64,000 nt of DNA. It comes from Tetraselmis striata (Eukaryota; Chlorophyta; Chlorodendrophyceae; Chlorodendrales; Chlorodendraceae). Where the stretch lies: assembly GCA_006384855.1 (NCBI GenBank), contig VCJN01003436.1, positions 39,276-103,275 on the forward strand, given 5' to 3'. The position numbers and the translations under genes are program-made. A model generated the notes under the pieces. The model saw only the letters and a list, made by a program, of their open reading frames with translations. It was not told the DNA's origin and did no database searches. Positions 47,352-56,621 of this stretch are shown here, one piece after another (the stretch's first letter is position 1; every line of letters starts with the position of its first letter).

Positions 47352-48169
47352 TGTTATGTACTCCACACTGCTGTACTTTGTACTGCGGGAGCCGACGAAG
47401 GAGCGAAGAACTGGCGACCGAGGCGGACGAGAACGAGTACAAGCCAAGCGAAGTACGAGTATGAGCATTATTGCGAGTGCGAGTACAAGTGAAGGCGAAG
47501 TACTGGGACGAGGACGACGAGGCGACAGTACGCGCGACTACAAGGCGACTAGTAGTGCAGGACAGTATTACGAGTACCCACATGGGGTGCAAGTAACCTG
47601 TACTTACGCCTGCGTACCAGCAGGAGCGCGATTGTTGTGCGCGCTGGTAAAATACCTAGCATTAAATAGAGCGCTGCCTTAGGAGCGTATTACCAGTAGG
47701 TACTAGAACCTACTGGAACCATCTAGAACGCTATAGCATTTGCTATATAGCAATAGTAGATAAATATTATATCACTGTGCTGCGGACAGACGAAGGTGCT
47801 AGCAACCTGTCTGTAGTTGGTTTTGTGTTACTAAAATAGCGACGGGCCGCGGGTTAGGACCGCACACGTCGATTTTAGTATTAGTATAGTAGTTACACGC
47901 AGCACAAGTGGTGGGAATTGGAATCTATACGCAGCGCACGGAATGACGGAAACCAGCGACTATAAATAGGCCGGCAAAACCACCGCCGAGCCAGTCACCC
48001 AGGTTACCGGCATTCCGGTACTGTAAGAATCCCTTTTCCCAAATCTCTGCTCATTATTCCTGGCCGTGTGGAATAACGATCCAGCAATGGGCCCTAAGAC
48101 TCAGCTCCTGCTTTAGGACTATCTACGGCTAGACGACTATTCGGCCGAAGTCCTAAGGGGGCTGTAACA
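47352..48169 (+). repeat. Right LTR of the LARD-like element
   Basis: 818 bp, paired with 34326-35143. Confidence 0.92.
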
Positions 48170-48174
48170 CTTGC

Positions 48175-48864
48175 CGTTTTGGTGGGCCTTACGGCTCTCC
48201 CGGACGAACCTGCGCGCGGCACAAGTTAGCCACGAGTAGGTGCGTGCTTATGTGGTGGGTGGAGTGTTTTGTTGCGTGCCCACCTTGTCACGCGTTTCCT
48301 CATGTCTTTCTCGTCCTCCTCGATGCCGGCGTCGCGGACACGCGAGACAACAAGGCCCGCCGCCCAGTGAGGGGCAACAACCTCGCCCAACGCACCATGC
48401 ACCGGCGAGTACGCGTCGTCCTAATCTCGTGGCCATACGGCCTGGATCTCTGCACGCATGACAGTGATGGTGTCGGTGCTGGCGCGCGACCTTGTTGAGG
48501 AGGACGAGGCAGCCCCAGCAGCGCTGGAGGGGTCCGTGATGCCGGTGCGATCTGCGGGCGTGACATAGAAGGCCAGCACCCCCTCTGGCAGCGTGTACTG
48601 CGCGGCCTCGAGTTGTTGTCGCAGCGGCCCCCCGCCGGATTGGTTCCTAAGCCAGGCTGAATACTCCTGCTGAGGTGCGCCCCAGGAACCCTTCCTGGCG
48701 TCGTCTTCTGAGGGGTAGACCCGCAGATCTGCTGGTTGCGACTTTGCCGCGTGGGCAACCATTGTCTCCACGGATTGCGCCGCGAACACCAGGCATAAGG
48801 GCACCTATGCACGGGTTTTCTTTGTGATAACGATGGATTTTGCCCGGGAGATGAGGTCTGCCAT
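48175..48864 (-). pseudogene. 5' part of the split gene, with two in-frame TAG codons
   Basis: The frame starts MADLISRAKSIVITKKTRA at 48864, meets TAG at 48805-48807, continues VPLCLVFAAQSVETM... and TLPEGVLAFYVTPADRTGI, meets TAG at 48421-48423, and continues DDAYSPVHGALGEVVAPHWA. A short intron of about 65 bases (donor AAGGTGGGC, branch-like CTAAC, acceptor CAG at 48210) would then lead to the exon joined to 34320-33898. Protein-like sequence on both sides of both TAG codons argues that they are recent mutations or are read through. Product unknown. It is divergent from the Ulp1-like gene, 484 bp away, and the two may belong to one larger element. Confidence 0.5.
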
Positions 48865-49348
48865 GGCGCTGTGAGCGGTGAAAGCGGGGGGGGGGGGGGG
48901 GGGGGGGGGGGGCGAGGTGGAGAAACTAACACCCAGTCGACGACCGCCTTCCGGGGCAGTCAACGACACAGCGGAGGTGAATGAGGAGCAGCGCGCCACT
49001 ACTATAGGTATGCACGTATTGTGAAGGGCTAGTCGGTGCGGCATTGTGTCGGGGTAATTTCGCAGTGTATATTGTTGAAGCAGCACGGCGTAATGAATAC
49101 GTGGTTTCACCGAGTGAATCCGGGATAATATAAGCGGTAGGGTGCGCGTGTATATGTGCGCGACGAATGTGCGCGGATATGCGCACCGGTGTGCAGCAGC
49201 GGTGTGCACCGATGTGCACGACATGTAGGGGCGGAACGGGTGAGTGTCCGCCGCTCCACCCAGCGCCGCAAATCCCCGTGCGTGGGCATCCCCCCCCCCC
49301 CCCCCCCCCCACAAGCCCCCCCCCCCCAATAAGCCTGAACCTGCCGCC
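48865..49348. other. Divergent intergenic region with G28 and C21 tracts
   Basis: It separates the start codons of the split gene (-) and the Ulp1-like gene (+). A G28 run (48885-48912) and a C21 run (49290-49310) lie close to the two starts. It probably contains both promoters. Confidence 0.45.
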
Positions 49349-50305
49349 ATGTCAAACAATATTAATTCCCCCGAGCTCCTCGCTGAGGAAGATGCGACGA
49401 CGAGGTTGCAAGCCTACCTCGAGCGGTGGCTACAGGATGCTGGTACCTATGACCCCGTACACCTGGAGCTGTGGAGGCTTCTCGGACAAGACGCCGCGCA
49501 TGCCTTGCTGAGAAAGTTCCCTAATGTGGTCCCGACGCCAGACCCGGATCTGAACGCTCCCGGGCTGCTAGAGGTGGGTTTGTTGTCGCACATCGCACAA
49601 GACTTGGTTGGGTTCAGCGAAGGCCGCGGCGGAGCGGAAGGGAGTACAAACGTCGTGGTTCTGAGCATGGTGTCCGGGAACGAGGCCTATCTGCGCAGGA
49701 AGTTGTTGGGAGAGGGCGATAGCATTGGGCAGTGGGAGATGGACGTGCGAGCACAGCAGGCAGCCTTCCGGCGGGCCCATTGCTTCCAGAACCCTCCCCC
49801 GGCGGCCCAGCCCTTATCGGACGTGCGCACCTTCGTGATTCCGGTCTGTTTCTCCGTCCACCTCACTGCCTTGGTGATGGACGCTGCGGAAACCGAGCCC
49901 CTAGTCTTCGACTCGATGGGTCACGAACCCAAGAAGCAGCACACGCGGATCATGTCCATGTTCCGTGAGTTCGTGACCCGGATGATGAAGTCGCATGATC
50001 CGGGGGTGCCTGCCGGCTTGTGCTGGGAGAACGTGACACACCTCCTGAGAGTAGCGGAGGCGGAGGCTCGCACTATCCCCGTGGCGGAGGAGCAGCTACA
50101 AAAATACATTTGGACCTGCGGGTGGCGGGTGCTGTTCTTCATCTACTGCTTGCTGAAGTTGAAGCCCGAGGACGAGCGTCGCGCTGCACTGTTGAGCGCG
50201 GGGACGTGCAAAGAATTCAGCACGAAAGCCCTGGAAAGCTTTATTTCGCAACAACGTTGTGCAGCAACGGAGTGCCCAGGACGGCGTCATCCATGCTCCT
50301 ACTGA
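49349..50305 (+). CDS. Ulp1/C48-like cysteine protease
   Basis: A 318-residue uninterrupted frame. Residues 160-260 carry the Ulp1-type catalytic pattern: FSVHLTALVMD with histidine 171, LVFDSMG with aspartate 188, and YIWTCGWRVLFF with cysteine 257 in a T-C-G context. C48 enzymes cleave ubiquitin-like proteins such as SUMO, and related proteases are often carried by large DNA transposons and viruses. The N-terminal 150 residues are unrelated to known domains. The start codon follows a C21 and a C13 run; the ATG at 49349 was preferred because the upstream in-frame sequence encodes only low-complexity proline. Host gene or transposon gene is open; the transposon-rich setting favours the latter. 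Confidence 0.6.
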   Translation: MSNNINSPELLAEEDATTRLQAYLERWLQDAGTYDPVHLELWRLLGQDAAHALLRKFPNVVPTPDPDLNAPGLLEVGLLSHIAQDLVGFSEGRGGAEGSTNVVVLSMVSGNEAYLRRKLLGEGDSIGQWEMDVRAQQAAFRRAHCFQNPPPAAQPLSDVRTFVIPVCFSVHLTALVMDAAETEPLVFDSMGHEPKKQHTRIMSMFREFVTRMMKSHDPGVPAGLCWENVTHLLRVAEAEARTIPVAEEQLQKYIWTCGWRVLFFIYCLLKLKPEDERRAALLSAGTCKEFSTKALESFISQQRCAATECPGRRHPCSY

Positions 50306-50690
50306 CACGGACATCGTCCCCATGGACTTGTGTGCGCGGGTGGGCACGCCCGAGGATGGCCTGCGACCGTTCACGCCATGGGCTGCAAGGCGCATTGCCC
50401 ATGTCCGCCCCCCGCCCCTCTTGGCATGCAGCACTTGGCAAGTAGCATGCAGCGCTGACACACAGTGGGGGGTGAGCACATGCGTGGGCCATGCAACCCC
50501 ACGAGTACCTGTTGTATCGTATGTGTGCGCGCGTGTGTCACGCGCCACAATACGAGTACTGGTGGATGATGAATCATGAGATGAGTCCTACTGGTACCGG
50601 TCCACTGTCCAGTAGTAGTTACGGGACCATACGCATGTGCGTACCCGTAGCGGGCAGAATTACACATATTCTATAATATAATAGAATATA
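50306..50690. other. Left flank of the 9.8-kb DNA transposon
   Basis: No gene is seen. The last bases are AT-rich (CTATAATATAATAGAATATA) and end with TATA, the probable target duplication. Confidence 0.45.
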
Positions 50691-50805
50691 GAGGAGTTCC
50701 ACAATAACGTGCCCGTGCAGAATTACGGTGTTAAGCATTCGTACCCGTATTTTCGCCGCGGAGAACCGCTCCGAAGCCCAGGGCTAGCGCACCGCGCCCG
50801 CGCAG
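50691..50805 (+). repeat. Left terminal inverted repeat
   Basis: About 115 bp, GAGGAGTTCCACAATAACGT onward, about 93% identical to the reverse complement of 60357-60471. Confidence 0.9.
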
Positions 50806-50891
50806 AATTGTTGACTCGGGCGCTCCCACATTCCTCAGACATCTTGTCGCCAGTCACCACACTGTCTGCTCCTACCTCTCATACCCACATC

Positions 50892-52942
50892 ATGTCGACG
50901 CAAAACACTCCGCTACCCACCCCGAAAGGTGCACGCGGGGAATACTGCGTGTGCAACCACCCGAGCTGTCGCAAACCGGTCACCAAGAATGCGCATGGCA
51001 TGGACACGCTCGCGCGTGACCCAGACCACTACCGGAAGGTCGTCGACATCCTCGTCTTCAATGACCCAACTTACCGCGACAAGGTGCTGAAGAACCCTAG
51101 GAGCTACAAGGTACACACCTCCCACTTCGGGGAGAGCGACAAAAGGGACATCAAGAGAAAAGGTGGCGCGGTGGGTAAGGCGTTGACGCCCGGTACAACC
51201 CCTCTGCCGTTCAAGGATGCAGTTGACCAAAACTGCGCGCGACAGGCAGCGCCGCGGCCGCCGCCCGTCAGCGCTGCTTACCCCGTGAGTCAGCGCCCTC
51301 TCTCCCGTGGAGCTGGCATGGCTGCCGCAGTAGGCTCCTTTGGTGTGCAACCGTCGACACCGGCAGGTCCGCGGGCAGCGTTTCAGTCATCGCTCAGGAG
51401 CATAAGCACAAACAGCCAGCAGCGAGCAGCTACGTCCTCTGTCCTCTCCAAAGCGAGGCCAAGGTCTCCGAGCATTAGGGAGCGAAAGAACACCCCCCCC
51501 CCTTACCTAGGCTGCCGCCTAGTGCCCCGGCTCGTTGGGGCTCGCCGCTGCCACGCGGCGGTTTAAAGGAGCCCATGCAGCAACCGCATGCTCCTCGCCC
51601 TCGGTCTGGTGCATCAAAGATGGACCCCCGGGTGGTTTCCCACATGCGATCGAGAATTAAGCTGTTGGAGGAACAATTGGCGGACAACAAGAATCTTTAC
51701 TCAACAGCAAGAATAGAGGCGGAGAGGCTGCGGGAGAAGCTACCTTGGGCAGGCGGCGAGGGAGAAGGAGGTGCTGATGGAGCAGCTTGAGCACGTGCAG
51801 GCGCAGCTTGGCGCTGCTCAGCACACATGTGGCAATGTGATAGCTAACCTGGCTAAGGAGCTGGAGAGGAAAAATGCGGAGATGGACGGCATGCTGAACG
51901 GACTGGTGGACCGGCTCACATGGGAGAATGTGATGAAGGTTCTGCCTGGAATGCTTGCATCAATCACATTGTTGGGTTTCCAACTGCCTAGTCTCTGCAG
52001 AAATTCTATGAATGGGTGAACTGCGAGGGAGTGGCGGACCGGCTGCGCTACTGGAACGGCAAGCCGAGCATGCAGCGCATGGAGGCGGAGGCTAATGGCA
52101 CTGCACAACGCGAGTCAGTCGGGAAACCGGAACAGCGGACCTTCACTACGCATAATGCTTTGTTGGTCACTCTGGTGAAGCTACGCACTGGGCTGGGGAC
52201 CCGCGTCATCAGTGCGTGGTCAGGAATCAAGATGTCGTGCCTCACCCGCATTTCCCCGACATGGATTTCTTACTTTGATCAGTTTTTCAAAGCGGAGTTC
52301 CCCGTCCCCAGCACGGCGGATATGTTGGACCGGGTGCATCCTGAGTGGAGGGAGGCGTACGGCGCGTTGGTCCGGCTTGTGCTGGACTGCACAGAGCTCA
52401 GACTCCAGCAGCCATGCAGCAGGAAAGCAGCTCGGACATGTTACTCTGATTACAAAACAGCCCACACAGCCAAGCTTTTGGCTGCAGTCCTCCCTGTGGG
52501 TGCCTATTGCGGTACCTCTCAAGCATATCCTGGCCGCATCTCAGACACAGACATATTACGCGTTTCCCACTGGCTGCATATCCTGCACAGGGGTGACTGC
52601 ATCCCAGCAGACAAGGGGTTTGGCCAGTAGTGCGAGGCGTTGGTTGTTGCGCGCGTTGCACGCATTGCTGCACCAGCGCGGCGTTGGCAGGGGCAGCGTC
52701 ACTACACAGCGGATGAGAGGTAGGGCAACGGAGAGAAGTCTAACCTGCGCATCCATGTAGAGCGGCATTTCAGCCGCTGGAGGGCCTTCTCTGGTAAGAA
52801 ACTGTCTCTATACTCTGTAGATATGATAGAGAAGGCCTTTAATGTCGTAGGACATTTGTGCAACCTGCAGCGCCCTCTTTGCAGCTCAGCATCCACTGGT
52901 GCGGTGGATGCAGAACAAGAGGCTGCAGAGGCAGACTTCTAA
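50892..52942 (+). pseudogene. THAP-like / DDE_Tnp_4 transposase
   Basis: ATG at 50892. The first 90 codons hold a Cys/His cluster, YCVCNHPSC...HYRKVVDILVFNDP...VHTSHFGES, resembling a THAP DNA-binding zinc finger with CCHH ligands. A coiled coil follows (RIKLLEEQLADNK, VLMEQLEHVQAQLGAAQ). The catalytic part (52016-52942) matches DDE_Tnp_4: LVTLVKLRTGLG, first aspartate in LVLDCTELRLQQP, TCYSDYKTAHTAKLLAAVLP, second aspartate in GRISDTDILRVSH, then PADKGFGQ and the glutamate in RIHVERHFSRWRAF (52760). A 62-base GT-AG intron (51939-52000) joins TWENVMK to KFYEWVNC in phase. Damage: a frame change near a C-run at 51493-51501, a one-base shift near 51745, and in-frame TAGs at 52628 and 52721. It ends TAA at 52940-52942. 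Confidence 0.82.
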
Positions 52943-54071
52943 TGTAATGCAATATTTTTCTGAACCGTCTCACACGTAAAATAATGTGGATGATGATTAC
53001 ATATCCCCCACCCTGTGGAAGGGTATGGGTGAGGGCCCCTGTCCCACCCCTGTCCCTGGCCTATGATGTGGCCTACCATATGTTGCTCCGCCATGCACTG
53101 CATGCACACAGCACAAGTACGTGTTTGCAGCCACAACATCAAGCTCACAGCCCACGCCACGCAACACTGGCTGCACATCGGTATCCGTTTAGGGCACGGT
53201 GCATCTCCTCCATAGCGCCTCCCTGGCAGCCACACGTGCTGCAGTGCTGCGGCCATGTTGAACGGCATCGCGGTCCGCGAGTGGCACATGGTTGAACTTG
53301 TAGCGCCACCCTGCATTGTCTGAAACGGGCAGCACCCGCCTCACCATCCCACTTGCGTCCCCGAGGCGCCGAGGAGTGAAGCTGGTGCGCATGAATGGAA
53401 TGGAAGGCGAGGGGGTGGTGACGTCGTAGGTGTCGCCGTTCCCAGGATTCAGCCATGCGCAGCGCAAAGAGGTGCAGGGTGGCTCACCCCATGGGCGCGG
53501 CAGGTTCAGAATGACCACCATAAGCATGAGCAAATGCACACAATCTGCACTTGATCTCAGAGGGCATGTGCAGCCACAACGCAGGAAGCGGGAAGTGAAA
53601 AGGCGCAAGCCTGGAAGTGCTGACACGCTGCATTCCACCCACACGTGGTAGGTTCTCCATACGCTGGCTGGCTGGGGCTGAAAACTTGAAGAAGACCGAC
53701 CTCTGACTCCCTCCATGCCGAGTGCGAGGCATGGTTGCGTTCTCATCGGGGTGAAACGCAAAGTGAGGCAGGTGCTGCATTTTCGCAACGCGGGAGAAGG
53801 CGTGGTCCAGGATTGTACGCGTACCACCATTCAGCATGTGTAATCTGTGCTCCCAGTGCGACAATAAAAGCGTCTGATCCACAGTGGGCGCATCGCGCCC
53901 AATCTGTTGAATGCCAGTCACCCAGCCCTATGTAGGCAGCAACTCTTCTCATTCGCCATCAGTAGCCTCAGCGAAATGTCATGCCTGATCAAGGTGACTG
54001 GACAGAATATGATCCTGGAGACTGCGGCCATGCGGGTCACGAAACAGCACCCGCTCTTCCTTATCCTGCAT
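52943..54071 (-). pseudogene. Downstream part of the SAP-like gene or unassigned frames
   Basis: Minus-strand frames (53921-53484 and 53830-53189) have protein-like composition, for example TYDVTTPSPSIPFMRTSFTP, but no recognisable domain, and they switch frame several times. They probably continue the gene whose SAP-like exon lies at 54072-54544. Confidence 0.35.
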
Positions 54072-54544
54072 TTATTTCTCCACCAATTGACGCTCCTTCA
54101 CCCGCCTCACCAGGTCGGAGCGAGATGCCCCAGAGAATACAGGCATTCCATGCCTGGTACGGCACCAGTGCCGCAGTTGTACAACGGTCGGGCGGAAGTC
54201 AGACGGCCACTCACCATGTTCATTTGGTAAAGGAAAAGGCTCCTGCAGCTCTGGGCCCAGGACCATATCTTCTGTGAGCTGCCATGCAATGGCTGGAGTG
54301 CGAATACTGCTCACATGAGGTAGCTCCTGAGGTGCCCCTGCAGAGCTGATGAGGCCCAATGCCCTGCCCTCCGCATCGCAATCATTGATGTTTCAGCCGA
54401 GGAAGGGCCCGCGCGTGATGGCCTCGTTGATTGGCATATGGTCGACAGTCTCCACTTCGCGCGTTTCGGGATTATACGCCAGCGCGTGCTGAAATACATC
54501 AAGGGCGTTAAGTGCAGTAGGTATCCATGCATCGGCATCAAAAT
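54072..54544 (-). pseudogene. SAP-like domain protein of the DNA transposon
   Basis: The exon starts after an acceptor (GTGCTGTGCAG) and reads WIPTALNALDVFQHALAYNP, then crosses TGA at 54393-54395, and continues to a region FRPTVVQLRHWCRTRHGMPV, FSGASRSDLVRRVKERQLVE. That last part fits the SAP motif pattern (T-x-x-x-L-x-x-W-x-x-x-x-x-G-...-S-G-x-[RK]-x-x-L-V-x-R-[VI]). SAP domains bind DNA or RNA and accompany nuclease-type partner proteins in some ISL2EU-like elements; that association is recalled, not checked. A TAA at 54072-54074 is followed by further coding-like sequence (DKEERVLFRDPHG). Confidence 0.45.
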
Positions 54545-55432
54545 CTGCACAGCACACAGCATGCAGAATAGTGATGCAGAATTGTTAAAAGTGCACCTGG
54601 CAAGAAAGAGAATAGAAAAAAATAGCACTCCACAATGTGAAGTCGGCACTGGAGTTACCATTTTGGGAGGGGGATGGGGGGGGGGGTTACCTCCCCGCAC
54701 AGCGTACGGCGCGCCACGCGCGACCCGATTTTTTATTACCTCGTATACCGTACAGCCGGCCGCGCAAAACACTGCCGCCGCGCAGCAACGTCGGCACTAC
54801 TCACCCGGGCATCAGCAGCCCACATAACCCTACCGCCCACCCGTCTCCCGGGCCATCTGAGGCAGCCACCACCCCGCCACGCCCACTCAGGGCCTCTAAA
54901 CGCCCGTTGACCGGCGGTCGTACGGTCGGAGGTGTCCCACTCAGGTGTGCCATCCCGCCTCCCCTGCGCGAATTGCCGTTGTTGTTGCGTCATCGCTCAC
55001 TCGGCATCCACTCTACCACTCACGCGAAAGCACAGGCCGTAGACATAGCACCCGCTCGGCGCATGTAAACGGTCCCAAACCGTTGGTATATGTGTTGTGC
55101 ATGGGCCCATGCGCGGTGCGGTGGTGTCGTGCCGTCTGTATCCTGCAGCAGCGCTTCGTCTGTCGGGGTGTTAACCGTGATTGTGCCGCATTGTTGCAGA
55201 TATGGGCAGCCGCGGCTCGTGCTGCCTCATTTGTCTACATTAGCAGCACGAGCAAGATGCACCGACCGACCCCACCGCGCCCTGCGTCCGCTGCGAGGGC
55301 ATCCTGAGGCCACCCGTGGCCCTTCTGGGCTACTACGACTTCACTGCTGCGAGTCGGTAGGCGCTCTTCGACGTCCTTGGGACAAAGAGCCGAGCCAACC
55401 CCAACTCACCCGGAGATGTTGAGGGCGCGTCG
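54545..55432. other. No complete gene seen
   Basis: Short frames only. The left part may contain upstream exons of the SAP-like gene on the minus strand, and the right part should contain the promoter of the plus-strand coiled-coil gene. Confidence 0.35.
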
Positions 55433-56590
55433 ATGGTGACGGTTTCCGTCAACTACCCTCTCCCGGTCTTGAAGCTGCAGCTGGCGCACGTGATGGAGAA
55501 GGTCCGGGCTGTCCAAGCCAAGCGTCTGGCGGACTTGGGGCGTGGGGCAGCGAAGTTGTTCAATCAGGAGCATTGTCGCGTGATGTGGTGCAAGATGGCG
55601 GAAAAGTATAGCTGGACTTTCCACACTTGGGACTTCCTCCGCTTCTTCCTGGACTTCCATGGCAACGACAACGTCCCTGACGGCGAGCGTGCGTTTGAGA
55701 ACGCCCGTCAGAAGGCAACGGGCGACCTGCACCTCATTGGCCTGCCCATGACACTCACTCTGGAGATCATTAAGGTGGGGAGCAAAGAGACGTATGGTGC
55801 CATCCACAAGCTTTCGTTCCGGTTCAGTACATTTGCCATCACAGCCGCTCAGGATGAGGATGGCCATGTCAACCTGCGGATGTCGGCCATGCATCCGTCT
55901 GACCTGACAGATGCTGGCATCGACAAGAGTAGGTGGCCCCACAAGCCGTTATACCGGAAGTACGCCGCGTATAACGAGCTGGGCGCACGGCGCCTGCTGC
56001 GGCGCAACCGGCGCCACATGCTGCCCGGAACCAGCCGGGACGTGCTGCTGGAGGGCAGCAAGCATTGGGGCAGCACGGCAGCCATCGCGTCCATCGGCTA
56101 CTACCCGGAGCGGTTGGCACCTGCTGGAGCGCCGGCTGGCACTGAGCCGTTCATGCATCACAAGCTGAACCGGGCCAACTGCGGGTACAAAGGGCGCATC
56201 ATCCTGCTGCATGAGGAGCGGGCGAGGGATAAGTTCCTGCAGGAGCTAGAGGCGGCGAAGCGGGAGCGGGACGACCTCATCTACAAGAAGGAGATGGAGC
56301 AGTTGTATCGGATGATGCGTGGGCCTGGACGGCGGGCGTGGGCAGCGAAGGAGCAGAACTACTACATGGACATGGACCGGCGGCTGAACGGAGAGGACTT
56401 CGCTGCAGGTAGGAAGCACGCGCTGCGCGGTGTAGAGGAGGTAGAGCTTTAGGTTACCTCAGAGAGGGAATGGGTACAGTGGTGTCACAGCACGTATCCC
56501 AAGCGTGCGGTTGATGAGATGAAAGAAAAGATTAAGTAGCTGAGTCAGAAAGTGGAACGGATGGAGAGGAGAGAGTATAATTACATGTAA
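55433..56590 (+). CDS. Unrecognised transposon-borne protein with C-terminal coiled coil
   Basis: An open frame of 339 codons ends at TAG 56450, but the same frame goes on with VTSEREWVQWCHSTYPKRAV, a second TAG (56537) and LSQKVERMERREYNYM before TAA at 56588-56590. The C-terminal third is highly charged and heptad-like (DKFLQELEAAKRERDDLIYK); a lysine-to-glutamine-rich coiled coil would continue smoothly if each TAG were once CAG. The N-terminal part has no recognisable domain. It sits back to back (tail to tail) with the minus-strand transposase-like gene, about 30 bp apart. Role unknown; in this setting it may be a structural or DNA-binding partner of the transposase. Confidence 0.5.
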
Positions 56591-56621
56591 TTATTCTTGT
56601 TTGGATTGTGCGCTGTTCCAT

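Larger units (their letters stand above)
34326..48169 (+). mobile_element. LTR-bounded non-autonomous retrotransposon (LARD-like), outer layer of the nest
   Basis: Two direct 818-bp repeats beginning TGTTATGTAC and ending CTGTAACA flank the interval. The target duplication is CTTGG (34321-34325) / CTTGC (48170-48174), one mismatch. Without the nested insert at 35690-46113 the internal region is about 1.8 kb and has no reverse transcriptase, protease or integrase, so it depends on another element's enzymes. A primer-binding site follows the left LTR. About a dozen differences between the LTRs (about 1.5%) indicate a fairly recent insertion. Confidence 0.85.

Noticed and set aside
48421-48440. 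18-base GT...AG mini-intron removing TAG in the split gene
   Set aside because: Introns this short are not seen elsewhere in the window (inferred ones are 62 bases or longer), and no comparable interval explains the other TAG codons.
48805-49359. Long minus-strand ORF opposite the Ulp1-like gene
   Set aside because: Most of it is a shadow of the divergent promoter and poly-C/G tracts; only the last 19 codons belong to a likely protein.
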